A stretch of 64,000 bases of DNA from Paenibacillus taichungensis. Lineage in GTDB: Bacteria > Bacillota > Bacilli > Paenibacillales > Paenibacillaceae. A program made the position numbers and the translations under genes. The DNA lies in the NCBI RefSeq assembly GCF_013359905.1, contig NZ_JABMCC010000112.1, positions 372,001 through 436,000 of the forward strand, in the 5' to 3' direction. Below the pieces are notes generated by a model, which did not search any database, was not told the DNA's origin, and saw only the letters and a program-made list of their open reading frames with translations. Shown here in pieces: positions 52,143 to 60,364 of the stretch; the first letter of the stretch is position 1; each line of letters starts with the position of its first letter.

Positions 52143-54092
52143 TTAAACCATCATTTTGCGTAGTGAAGATATATATCTTGAACGAATGACGAAGAAATAG
52201 AAGGTCTGTGCCAGCAAAAATGCACCAAACACGGTTAATACCGGAACAGTATAATTCGTGATACCGAATTCAGTTAGAAACGGCTTAACAACAACGAGCG
52301 TTTCAACAATTGAGATCAGGATTGGGAAGAAAAAGAGAACCGCGATCTGAATTGTGGATGATCGTTTCATCTCCTGAAAACTGAGACCCATTTTAGACAA
52401 GGAATGCACCATTTTCCCATCTGCCTCCAGATCCGTGTGCAGCCTGAAATAGAGAAAGCTGGCTGAGGAGATCGAGAAGATCAGTCCGATGAATATCCCC
52501 AAAAAGGTAAAGAGTGCCGTTGTCTGTCTGAATTCTTCGAAGTCAGCATATCGCGTCGTGAAAAAACCTGAAAAATCTTTATCATTAGAGTTATTTCTAA
52601 TAATCTCATCCATGCCCTTCAGCCGATCACTTACCATCACTTCAGATGATTGCCGATCGGGCACCGATCCCCCCCATGAAGGGATATGATAAAGATATTT
52701 ACCGGAAACAGCATCTTTGTCCAATGGTCCGGTAAGAGCTTTAAACTCTTCATCACTTACAATAACTAGGGCTGATGTATACAGAAGTCCGTTGAATTCC
52801 GGTTCATTTTCAGTATATTTAATGTCGAGTGTAACAGGCCCTGAATTCATATCCAGCGTTAACTGATCGCCCTTGGCATAGGAACGAAATCGTTCTTCAT
52901 GTCGAGGCTTCTCCACATTGCGTGAATCAATGAATATACTGGAATGAGCTGAGAGCGTATAGGTCGGTTTGTTCTGGATTGTGTTGAACTGGTTGAAATC
53001 ACTTAGAGACATCACACTGATGCCGCTATCATCCGTACTTGTCCAAAAATATTCCAGATAAGCATTCTGATATTGAAGACCGGCAGCGTCAAGAACCTCA
53101 TTGACGGGTGCCATGTTAGGTTCTTCCGATGCACTGTACACGTTATAACGGATCGGAAAATGATTGTCTCTAAATACTTGTCGATTCTGTTGATCCAGCG
53201 ACAAAATGACCACTGCACTCATGGAAGCAACCGCAATAACCACCGTCACCATAAACAGCATGCGTGCGTTATCTTTTATTTTGTAACTCATCTCAGAAAT
53301 CCATAGCAAGCGTGTACCATGCCACACCCGTTTGCGGTTACGTTTCAACAGACGAATACCCAGCACGGAAAGCTGCGAGTAAAAAAAATACGTACCTGCA
53401 ATGCCTGTCACAGCAGCGATCAGAATACTCTCACTCGACAAACTACCGTAAAGCGCAAGGAATCCCGTAGCCAGAAACGCAAGCCCGAGAATAGAGAATA
53501 TCCAAGATGCTTTAGGTTCCTTCTTGGGTTTGCTCGAACCCGTAAGCAGCTCCAATGCTCGCTTATTCCCGATAAAGACCAATGTAAACAGGGAAATGCA
53601 AAAGAACAGTACTAAAAAAGCAATCACCGTAATCAACATGGCCTTCACAGGGAAATAAAAAGGCAGATCCTCCATACCGATAAATCGGGTGGTTAACATC
53701 AGGAACAGCTTGGATAATAACATGCCTCCACCTATTCCAGCCACAATGGACAGACATCCGATAAACATATTTTCCAGAATGACCAGCCTTCGAATCTGTC
53801 CTGGTTCTGCGCCCAAGATGGTTAGAATACCGAATTCCTTGTTCCGTGATTTCAGAAATGCACTAATGGAATACATAACAAAGAAGATCGCGAAAACGTA
53901 TACGATGACGGAGGCAACCTGCATTCCCGCTGCCGTAGTCTTGCCAATCGGCAATTTCTCAACAAACGGATGATAGATAAACATTGCATACGCGAAGAAT
54001 ATCATGACCATGAATGCACTACTTAGGAAAAAGGCGATGTACGCTCGCCCGTTTCGGCGAATGTTATTAAAGGCGAACTGAGGAAAGCTCAT
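52143..54092 (-). CDS. Bce-type ABC transporter permease (FtsX-like)
   Basis: 649 aa, the BceB length. It starts MSFPQFAFNNIRRNGRAYIA and has ten membrane helices, in the FtsX/MacB-like arrangement. A large extracellular domain (about 285-500) lies between helices 7 and 8. With the ATPase it removes cell-wall antimicrobial peptides and signals to the kinase. ATG at 54092 with GGAGGG 7 bases upstream; overlaps the ATPase gene by 26 bases. An upstream in-frame region is not used. Confidence 0.92.
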   Translation of the reverse strand: MSFPQFAFNNIRRNGRAYIAFFLSSAFMVMIFFAYAMFIYHPFVEKLPIGKTTAAGMQVASVIVYVFAIFFVMYSISAFLKSRNKEFGILTILGAEPGQIRRLVILENMFIGCLSIVAGIGGGMLLSKLFLMLTTRFIGMEDLPFYFPVKAMLITVIAFLVLFFCISLFTLVFIGNKRALELLTGSSKPKKEPKASWIFSILGLAFLATGFLALYGSLSSESILIAAVTGIAGTYFFYSQLSVLGIRLLKRNRKRVWHGTRLLWISEMSYKIKDNARMLFMVTVVIAVASMSAVVILSLDQQNRQVFRDNHFPIRYNVYSASEEPNMAPVNEVLDAAGLQYQNAYLEYFWTSTDDSGISVMSLSDFNQFNTIQNKPTYTLSAHSSIFIDSRNVEKPRHEERFRSYAKGDQLTLDMNSGPVTLDIKYTENEPEFNGLLYTSALVIVSDEEFKALTGPLDKDAVSGKYLYHIPSWGGSVPDRQSSEVMVSDRLKGMDEIIRNNSNDKDFSGFFTTRYADFEEFRQTTALFTFLGIFIGLIFSISSASFLYFRLHTDLEADGKMVHSLSKMGLSFQEMKRSSTIQIAVLFFFPILISIVETLVVVKPFLTEFGITNYTVPVLTVFGAFLLAQTFYFFVIRSRYISSLRKMMV

Positions 54093-54837
54093 GCGAATTC
54101 CCTCCCCAGAAGGATAATGTATCAATAATCCGTTGAAAGAACGTCTGGCGGTTATCTCCACGATGCACTTCGGCTGCGAGCTTGCCATCCTTGATAAACA
54201 CAATCCGATGGCAATAACTTGCGGCAAGTGGATCATGCGTGACCAGCATAATCGTTGTTTTCTCTTGCTGGTTGATCTGTTCAAGCGATTCCATTACCGC
54301 TTGAGATGAGGTGGAGTCCAATGCACCAGTCGGCTCATCGGCCAGTACAATGGATGGCATATTAATCATGGCCCTGGCAATGGCTGTACGCTGCCGCTGT
54401 CCACCCGAGATTTCATAAATGCGTTTATCCAGAATATGATCAATTCCAAGGTGAGTGGTAATCCGATTGAGTCTGCTCTCCATCTCCTTCAGCTTGACTT
54501 TGTCCAGCGTCAAGGGGAGTACTATATTTTCAGCAACGGTCAAGGTATCGAGCAGATTAAAATCCTGAAATACAAACCCGAGTTCCCTGCGTCGGAACAT
54601 GGCAAGTTCTTTCTTTTTCATATCAAACGGATTCATGCCATTAATCAGCACCTTGCCTGAACTTGGTTCATCAATGGTCGAGACCATATTGAGCAACGTC
54701 GTTTTTCCACTTCCCGATGGTCCCATAATCCCTACAAATTCACCCTGCTTGATGGTCAGATGAATATCACTAAGGGCTTGAGTCTGCACTTTGCCCTGAT
54801 ACACTTTGTTTAGTGCCGAAACTTGTAACATTTCCAT
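54067..54837 (-). CDS. Bce-type ABC transporter ATPase
   Basis: 256 aa. Walker A GPSGSGKTT, Q loop FVFQDFNLL, signature SGGQRQRTA, Walker B IVLADEPTGALDS and the H-loop VTHD are intact. It energises the permease encoded next and overlapping. GGAGGGG lies 8 bases before the ATG. The operator-like inverted repeat lies 80-115 bases upstream. Confidence 0.94.
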   Translation of the reverse strand: MEMLQVSALNKVYQGKVQTQALSDIHLTIKQGEFVGIMGPSGSGKTTLLNMVSTIDEPSSGKVLINGMNPFDMKKKELAMFRRRELGFVFQDFNLLDTLTVAENIVLPLTLDKVKLKEMESRLNRITTHLGIDHILDKRIYEISGGQRQRTAIARAMINMPSIVLADEPTGALDSTSSQAVMESLEQINQQEKTTIMLVTHDPLAASYCHRIVFIKDGKLAAEVHRGDNRQTFFQRIIDTLSFWGGNSHELSSVRL

Positions 54838-54917
54838 GGTGTTTCCCCTCCAACTAAACTATGCTTTCTTTTCATATCCTTATCCTAAACGACCTCCTAC
54901 AACCCTGCTATCGATTT

Positions 54918-54949
54918 ACCTTAAACTTTCCTTACACAGCGTTTAAGGT
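54918..54949. promoter_or_regulatory. Likely operator for the Bce-type response regulator
   Basis: ACCTTAAAC and GTTTAAGGT are perfect inverted arms separated by 14 bases. The spacer begins TTTCCTTACA, giving a further CCTTA direct repeat. It lies 80-112 bases upstream of the ATPase start, in the only gap of the module, as expected for a response-regulator binding site. Confidence 0.6.
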
Positions 54950-54976
54950 TATGTTCCCCCTTCTTCCTATTCCATA

Positions 54977-55010
54977 AAAAAAGCACTTCGCCCATAGGCA
55001 AAGCACTTCT
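54977..55010 (-). terminator. Terminator after the kinase gene
   Basis: Minus-strand AAGTGCTTTGCC and GGCGAAGTGCTT pair with four wobbles, followed by TTTTTTTATGG. It overlaps the last bases of the kinase gene and separates the regulator-kinase pair from the transporter pair. Confidence 0.75.
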
Positions 55011-56001
55011 ATTTTCGATTCATCCAGCTGAATCGGACCAATGTTCCTTCATCCGGTTTGGAGAACAATTCAATCTGGTTACCCAAACGTGCACTGATCT
55101 CACGGACCAGATATAGTCCCATCCCTGTAGATTCATGATACTGTCTTCCCCGCTCTCCGGTGAAGTAAGGATTAAACACACGTTGAATATCTTCAGCCGA
55201 TATGCCGATACCCTGATCCTGAATATCTAATACGATTCGTTCTTCCTTCATATAGGCAGTAATCATAACTTTTTTACCTGCTTTGCTATCTGAGTAATTG
55301 ACGGCATTGGTCAAAATCTGGGTTAACATGAACCGCAACCATTTGGAGTCACTATAAACTAGAAGTTCGTTGTCCATTTGGATATCCGGCGTAATTCCTC
55401 TGCGAATAAACAAACGTCGATTCTCAGCTACGCTGCTTCGAACCACCTCGGGTAGAGACAAAAGCTCTACGCGAAAATCCCCTTCGAACTGTTCCAGACG
55501 TGAAGAATGAAGTACCATTTCCAACCCTTTGCGCATTTTATCCAGCTCATCCTGTATACTGCCTGCAGTTTTATCATCATCCACATCTTCCAGGGTCAAC
55601 TGAATAATGGACAAGGGTGTCTTCATCTGATGGACCCAACGATTCATGAATACAACCTGCTGCTCACTATGCATGCGCAATTGCCCCATCTCATGCTGAC
55701 GGTTACGCTCCAGTTCATGCATCAATTCCTGTAAACAATTAGCCACAGGGGCATTACCAAGTGATTGGAAAGGCTCCTGTACCAGCCGTTGTGGCTGCTG
55801 GAGCACACGGTAATATGGATGAAGATGGAAATAACGTACGGTCAGATACACGAGCAATACCACTGTACTCAGAAACATGCCATAAAGTACAATCTTCATG
55901 GGGCGATCCTCACCTGAAAGCCAATATACACATGGGACAAGCAGCATCTGTAACAAATAAAATCCGATGAGGGGTAGCTGATCTCTTAAGAACAGTTTCA
56001 T
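55009..56001 (-). CDS. Intramembrane-sensing histidine kinase, BceS-like
   Basis: 330 aa. Two N-terminal helices (LIGFYLLQMLLVPCVYWL and IVLYGMFLSTVVLLVYLTV) are separated by very few residues, so there is no outside sensor domain, which is typical of BceS-type kinases. The H-box is FMNRWVHQMKTPLSIIQLT (His phosphoacceptor), the N-box NAVNYSDSKAG and the G-box IQDQGIGI with GMGLYLV. It senses through the transporter. It overlaps the response regulator by 4 bases. Confidence 0.94.
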   Translation of the reverse strand: MKLFLRDQLPLIGFYLLQMLLVPCVYWLSGEDRPMKIVLYGMFLSTVVLLVYLTVRYFHLHPYYRVLQQPQRLVQEPFQSLGNAPVANCLQELMHELERNRQHEMGQLRMHSEQQVVFMNRWVHQMKTPLSIIQLTLEDVDDDKTAGSIQDELDKMRKGLEMVLHSSRLEQFEGDFRVELLSLPEVVRSSVAENRRLFIRRGITPDIQMDNELLVYSDSKWLRFMLTQILTNAVNYSDSKAGKKVMITAYMKEERIVLDIQDQGIGISAEDIQRVFNPYFTGERGRQYHESTGMGLYLVREISARLGNQIELFSKPDEGTLVRFSWMNRK

Positions 56002-56717
56002 TGTCGGTCCTCTTGGACAGGTGACTCCAAATCAAGCAATCGGTAGCCCGCTCCGCGAACAGTTTCCAAAACCTCTTCAGCTCCCAGATCCTTCAGCTTG
56101 CGGCGAACACGAGTAATGTACACATTCAACGTATTATCATCAATAAAATGCTGATCTTCCCACATCAGTTCGAGCAAACGCTCACGGCCCACTACCCGGC
56201 CTGCCTTGGCCATCAGTGCCTCGACCAATACGGATTCCTTCTGTGTCAGCTCCACGGAACGACCATCGAACTCCAGTACATATCTTTCGGGGTACAGCAG
56301 CATAGAGCCATTTTTCACTTTCATTTCTGGTTGAACAGCTGCATACATCCCATATGCCCTACGCAGGTGACTACGAACTTTAGCAAGTACGACCTCATAT
56401 TGAAAAGGCTTCGTAATATAATCATCCGCCCCATGCTCCAGCGCCATAACCTGATCCATGCCACTGTCACGAGCCGAAATAAATAGAATGGGACATATGG
56501 AATGCGAACGGATCTGTCTACACCAGTAGTAGCCATCAAATTGAGGCAGATTTACATCCATCAATACCAAATCCGGACCGAACTGCATGAATTCATCCAG
56601 AACATGACGGAAATCTGCCACAATCTGCACTTGAAAACCATTTCGGATCAGATATTCACCCAGCAATCCTGCGAGCTTGGCATCATCTTCAACCAGCAAT
56701 ATCGATTGCATCGTCAA
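55998..56717 (-). CDS. OmpR-type response regulator, BceR-like
   Basis: 239 aa. The receiver domain has acidic EDD (LLVEDDAKL), phosphoacceptor Asp in LVLMDVNLP, and KPFQYEVVLAKV. The winged-helix output domain ends VNVYITRVRRKLKDLG followed by GYRLL. It activates the transporter genes in response to peptide antibiotics. First gene of the module, whose stop overlaps the kinase start. Confidence 0.94.
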   Translation of the reverse strand: MTMQSILLVEDDAKLAGLLGEYLIRNGFQVQIVADFRHVLDEFMQFGPDLVLMDVNLPQFDGYYWCRQIRSHSICPILFISARDSGMDQVMALEHGADDYITKPFQYEVVLAKVRSHLRRAYGMYAAVQPEMKVKNGSMLLYPERYVLEFDGRSVELTQKESVLVEALMAKAGRVVGRERLLELMWEDQHFIDDNTLNVYITRVRRKLKDLGAEEVLETVRGAGYRLLDLESPVQEDRQ

Positions 56718-56792
56718 CCTTCTTTCCGTTCCCTGACATATCTTCTACATCTAGTTTACCATTCTAGTCAAAAACGGGTTGGAAATAAAGGA

Positions 56793-57839
56793 TCAGACCA
56801 CCAAACGTCCACGTTTCTCTGCTAAGCCAATGGTCGCCTCCACTCCGGAATTAAATTCGAGAAAGTCCTGTTCTACCCCGTCACTGAAAATAACACCGTC
56901 CTCCGGCATCTGGGAGACAATCTGCAAAGGCTGTTTTGGATGAATCTGTCCAAACACAAGATTGGCTGCAGTCGTCCGGCTAGGGAAGGGTTCACGTACA
57001 GTAAAATACAGATAAGGCGCATCCCAGCCAAAGTGATTCATGTCGCTCATGCTCCCCTGTGCAGATGCTGTCGCGGCGATATGTGCTTCTGAATAACCTT
57101 TCCCTCTAGGGTTCGAGTTTGAATGAGAGCTTCTGCTGTCTCTATCAGGGATGAACGCTTCACCCGATTGTATGTGCTGCCACGCTTCCGAGCCCACGAC
57201 TCCAGCAGCACCTGCCAGCACACTTTTGAACCAGCCCGTCGATCCCATTCCCGTGGATACAATCACTCCGCTGGAGGATTGTTGTTCTACCGATGAACCC
57301 ATGCGAACTTCATAACGAGCAGATACATGCGTCTTTCTACCAATGAACAGATCGTTGACGCCATAAAGATACTGCCCATCATTCAGCTCCACTTTGGCCA
57401 ACGTCACTTCTTTCATGGAGCGGCGTTTACGAATAACATCAGGAATTATGAAGCTCAGATCCTCTACCGTAAATGGCAGCAATACCCCGTCCCAACGCAT
57501 GGGGTCAGGATTCACACCAATGAGCGGCTGCTCGGTTACATACTTGAGCGTATTGGCAACAAGTCCATCCTGTCCGATTACTACCACAATGTCATGTGCT
57601 CCAAAAATAAAGTTGGGCACATGTTCCCGATCAATAGTCTGAATCCGGCCCAGTTGGCTGAGCTGCTGCTGGGCCTGCTTCACGGAATGATGATAACGTC
57701 TGTCCTCCTCCAGGTAATCACTGAAGTCTGCTCCCAGGCGTTCGATATAGAACTGGGCTTGTTGGACCGTGTTATAACGGACCACCAATTCTTCCAGCCT
57801 CGTTCTGCGTTTGACCAGAATCAACTTGTATTCGGTCAT
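56793..57839 (-). CDS. NAD-kinase-like protein with a divergent nucleotide motif
   Basis: About 348 aa. The segment VVVIGQDGLVANTLKYV stands where NAD kinases have the GGDGT motif; the Thr is replaced by Leu and the first Gly by Gln. NPDPMRWDGVLLPF, TGMGSTGWFKSVL (the second conserved motif) and MPEDGVIFSDG are also in the right order. The overall fold is likely NAD/diacylglycerol-kinase type. Two starts are possible: ATG 57839 (GGAGG 7 bases upstream) and ATG 57896, which overlaps the SPFH stop codon and also has GGAGG. It is translationally linked to the SPFH gene. Confidence 0.72.
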   Translation of the reverse strand: MTEYKLILVKRRTRLEELVVRYNTVQQAQFYIERLGADFSDYLEEDRRYHHSVKQAQQQLSQLGRIQTIDREHVPNFIFGAHDIVVVIGQDGLVANTLKYVTEQPLIGVNPDPMRWDGVLLPFTVEDLSFIIPDVIRKRRSMKEVTLAKVELNDGQYLYGVNDLFIGRKTHVSARYEVRMGSSVEQQSSSGVIVSTGMGSTGWFKSVLAGAAGVVGSEAWQHIQSGEAFIPDRDSRSSHSNSNPRGKGYSEAHIAATASAQGSMSDMNHFGWDAPYLYFTVREPFPSRTTAANLVFGQIHPKQPLQIVSQMPEDGVIFSDGVEQDFLEFNSGVEATIGLAEKRGRLVV

Positions 57840-57892
57840 AGGTTCTCCTCCCGCAGTGTGTGCAGCTTCAGACTGGCTTGCCTTCCCAAGTC

Positions 57893-58936
57893 TCATCGTG
57901 CCCGACCTCCCTGCTGCTCTCTTGTCGGTGGATTCATCAATCCTTGCAGCAGATCAGGCGAAATGTTAAGCTGTCCAATTTTCCCGGCATTCTCAGCCAG
58001 CTCCTGGAATGCAAGGGCAATCAGTTTATCCGAGTTCATACCCATGTTAGCCATCGCCTGTAGCACGCTAGGCTCCACCTGTTGTAACGAGTTCATCACG
58101 GCAGCAATTTCATAGGCTTTGGCATCAGCTTCGGCATTCTGATTGGCAATCGTTAATTCTATAAGCTGTTGTTTCCGTTCCTCCATCGCCGTATTGAATT
58201 GAAGCTGTTCCTGTTCCATCTCATTCTGTTTCTGTTTCACTGAGCGCTCGGCATGTAATTGGGTTTCTCGAATCTGCTGTTTCTTCGTCTCAACGGCAAT
58301 TTCCGTGTTTAGTTCGTTTTCCTTCACTTTCCGCTCCTGTTCAATGGATGCATTGCGACGTACATACAGCGCTTCGTCGGCTTGGCGTAAAATCTCTTCC
58401 CGCGCTTGTGCTTCCAGTGCACGCATCGTCTCTTTATTAGGCAAAATAGCCAGAATGGACAAACTCATCAGTTCTACGCCCAATTTCTCCAGTTCCTCAC
58501 TCTGCACCACTTCCCGTTTCATGCTGCTGGCCAGCCGTTCACTCGATTGAATGGCTTCCTTCAGTGGCATTTGCTCCAGATGTTTTTTGGTCAGAACTTT
58601 GGCGGTCGTAATTACACGTTGATCCAACTTGCCAGGATCGTCGGAGATATATCTGTTTTTGCGCAAATTGTACGTGTAGTTCAAGCTTTGGGTGATTTTC
58701 ATATAATCAACGATACGATAACTCAGTTGACCCTGAACCGTAACTGTTTGATAATCGGCTGTTATTTCTTCGAACATAAAGGGCACATCCACCGAAGATA
58801 CAGGCAGAACCACCACCGATGTCGTCGGCTCATAATAGTAGAAAGACAAACCCACACCTTGACGTTGCACCTGCCCATTCTTCACTTTCATTACGTACTC
58901 ACTGGGTTGAAACTTCACGAATCGGAATCCAAACAT
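57893..58936 (-). CDS. SPFH/Band 7 domain protein
   Basis: 347 aa. The N-terminal half is the SPFH beta fold (FQPSEYVMKVKNGQVQRQGVG ... ADYQTVTVQGQLSYRIVD). A long, charged coiled coil (about 190-285, EEILRQADEALYVRRNASIEQ ...) follows and the tail ends in PPTREQQGGRAR. No clear membrane helix, so it may associate through the SPFH domain. It is the first gene of the two-gene operon with the NAD-kinase-like protein and has a strong, palindrome-covered promoter. Confidence 0.87.
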   Translation of the reverse strand: MFGFRFVKFQPSEYVMKVKNGQVQRQGVGLSFYYYEPTTSVVVLPVSSVDVPFMFEEITADYQTVTVQGQLSYRIVDYMKITQSLNYTYNLRKNRYISDDPGKLDQRVITTAKVLTKKHLEQMPLKEAIQSSERLASSMKREVVQSEELEKLGVELMSLSILAILPNKETMRALEAQAREEILRQADEALYVRRNASIEQERKVKENELNTEIAVETKKQQIRETQLHAERSVKQKQNEMEQEQLQFNTAMEERKQQLIELTIANQNAEADAKAYEIAAVMNSLQQVEPSVLQAMANMGMNSDKLIALAFQELAENAGKIGQLNISPDLLQGLMNPPTREQQGGRAR

Positions 58937-58960
58937 CGCTCATTCCCCATTCCTTAATAT

Positions 58961-59017
58961 TGTCATTTTGATATTATCGAAATGATAACAAACGAATTAG
59001 ATATTGTCAATATGACA
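58961..59017 (-). promoter_or_regulatory. SPFH operon promoter covered by three 13-bp palindromes
   Basis: On the minus strand TTGACA (-35, 59005-59010) and TATCAT (-10, 58982-58987) are exactly 17 bases apart. Three copies of the 13-mer T(A/G)TC(A/G)-N3-TGA(T/C)A lie at 58961-58973, 58975-58987 and 59005-59017. One covers the -35, one the -10 and one the start region. This is the layout of a repressor-controlled promoter. The regulator is not in the window. Confidence 0.75.
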
Positions 59018-59049
59018 TTAACAACTTTTTTTTGCTTTTAATCAAAAAA

Positions 59050-59084
59050 AAGACCTACCTTAGGCAGAAGCCTTAAAGCAGGTC
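59050..59084 (-). terminator. Terminator after the siderophore-binding protein gene
   Basis: Minus-strand arms GACCT and AGGTC with inner TTAAGGC / GCCTAA, followed by TTTTTTTTGATT. Confidence 0.85.
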
Positions 59085-59188
59085 GATTTTCTATAATTAT
59101 AGTCAGTAATGACAACTCATTATGGGTTAAGTTATGCGAGGCGCTAGCCTATATTAGAAGTCATCACCTCGTTAAACAACGTTCATCA

Positions 59189-60211
59189 TTATTTGTTTTG
59201 TTCAGCGCTCTTCAAGATCAGATCAACAAACAAATCAATCTGGGCAGTAATGGCGATTGGATCATATCGATAGAATGTGTCAAAATCATTCTCGAAGAAT
59301 CGGTGATTCTTCACCGCATCCAGCCCATTCCATACTTTGGACTGTTTGAATTCCTTCAGCGCTTCGCCTTTTTTCTCAGGATCGTACACCGTCATGAACA
59401 TGTAATCAGTAGCATATTCAGGCAATACTTCGAGCGATAGCTGCACGGTCTGATTGTCTTTGCTCACTTTGCTCGGCATTTTCAGCTTCAAAGCATTGTA
59501 TACAACTTGTCCGCCCCGGCCTGCGTTGTCGCCAAAGATCCACAGATCTCCTTTGTCCGTCAACTCGTATAATCCAACGGTCGTATTTTCGTCCACGATG
59601 CCTTTCAGCTTCTCGCGTCCTGCTGCCGCCTTTTTCTCATAATCGGCAATGAACGCCTTCGCCTGATCAGGTTGACCAATCAAATCACCAAATAGCTCCA
59701 CGGTCTTGTAGATATCTGTCGCTGTACCATATGGGATATGCACAGTTGGTGCGATTTTGGACAGTTCCTCGTAGTTATCATCATACATGACAACGATCAA
59801 GTCAGGCTGTAATTCCAGCGTCTTCTCCACGTTCACCGGATAACCCACATCTGTGGTGTCTTTCAGCTTGTCCTTAATGAACGGGTTATCAAAGGCACTT
59901 GGCTCTACACCAATTAAGTTACCGCCTACAGACAGAATCTCGCCCCCGTAGTAATCGGTCACGATGCGTTTCGGGTGTGCAGGAATGGTAACCGTCCCTT
60001 TATCCGTCTCATATTCACGTGTTTCACTTTCCGCTGATTCATTCTGAGCTGTATCGGTTCCAGTGGATTCCTGATTCTCAGTCGTCTGTCCTGAGCCGCT
60101 CCCCGTTTCATCCGTTGTCTTTCCTGCATTTCCGCAACCCGCAAGAACTAGCGTAAACACAATAAATAACGTGCAAATGGAAAGAATCGATTTGGATTTA
60201 AACATAAACAT
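59189..60211 (-). CDS. Iron-siderophore ABC transporter substrate-binding lipoprotein
   Basis: 340 aa. The lipobox is FTLVLAGCGN (Cys about residue 26). A Gly/Ser/Thr/Glu-rich linker follows and the binding domain has IPAHPKRIVTDYYGGEIL and TLELQPDLIVVMYDDNYE, as in FeuA/FhuD-like proteins. A Fur box lies 29 bases upstream of the start. It captures ferric siderophores outside the cell for import by a permease not in this window. ATG at 60211 or 60205. Confidence 0.92.
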   Translation of the reverse strand: MFMFKSKSILSICTLFIVFTLVLAGCGNAGKTTDETGSGSGQTTENQESTGTDTAQNESAESETREYETDKGTVTIPAHPKRIVTDYYGGEILSVGGNLIGVEPSAFDNPFIKDKLKDTTDVGYPVNVEKTLELQPDLIVVMYDDNYEELSKIAPTVHIPYGTATDIYKTVELFGDLIGQPDQAKAFIADYEKKAAAGREKLKGIVDENTTVGLYELTDKGDLWIFGDNAGRGGQVVYNALKLKMPSKVSKDNQTVQLSLEVLPEYATDYMFMTVYDPEKKGEALKEFKQSKVWNGLDAVKNHRFFENDFDTFYRYDPIAITAQIDLFVDLILKSAEQNK

Positions 60212-60239
60212 GATGCCCCCTATAATTCAACACTTTTAT

Positions 60240-60258
60240 GATAATGGTAATCATTATC
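60240..60258. promoter_or_regulatory. Fur box
   Basis: GATAATGGTAATCATTATC matches the 19-bp Fur consensus GATAATGATAATCATTATC at 18 positions. It lies 29 bases upstream of the lipoprotein gene, so repression by Fur with iron is expected. Confidence 0.9.
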
Positions 60259-60320
60259 ATTGGAATCATAGCAGAATTGATTACTAACTGTCTACCATTT
60301 TAATTGAAGTCCATAAATAT

Positions 60321-60349
60321 AGGGATCGAGTCAGAAAGACCCGATCCCT
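60321..60349 (-). terminator. Terminator after the galactanase gene
   Basis: Minus-strand AGGGATCGGGTC / GACTCGATCCCT hairpin with a TTTCT loop and ATATTTATGG following. Confidence 0.85.
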
Positions 60350-60364
60350 ATATCATATATACAC

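Noticed and set aside
52143..54284. A 64-residue N-terminal extension of the Bce permease
   Set aside because: It reads through the ATPase gene and lacks similarity; the ATG at 54092 has a strong ribosome-binding site.
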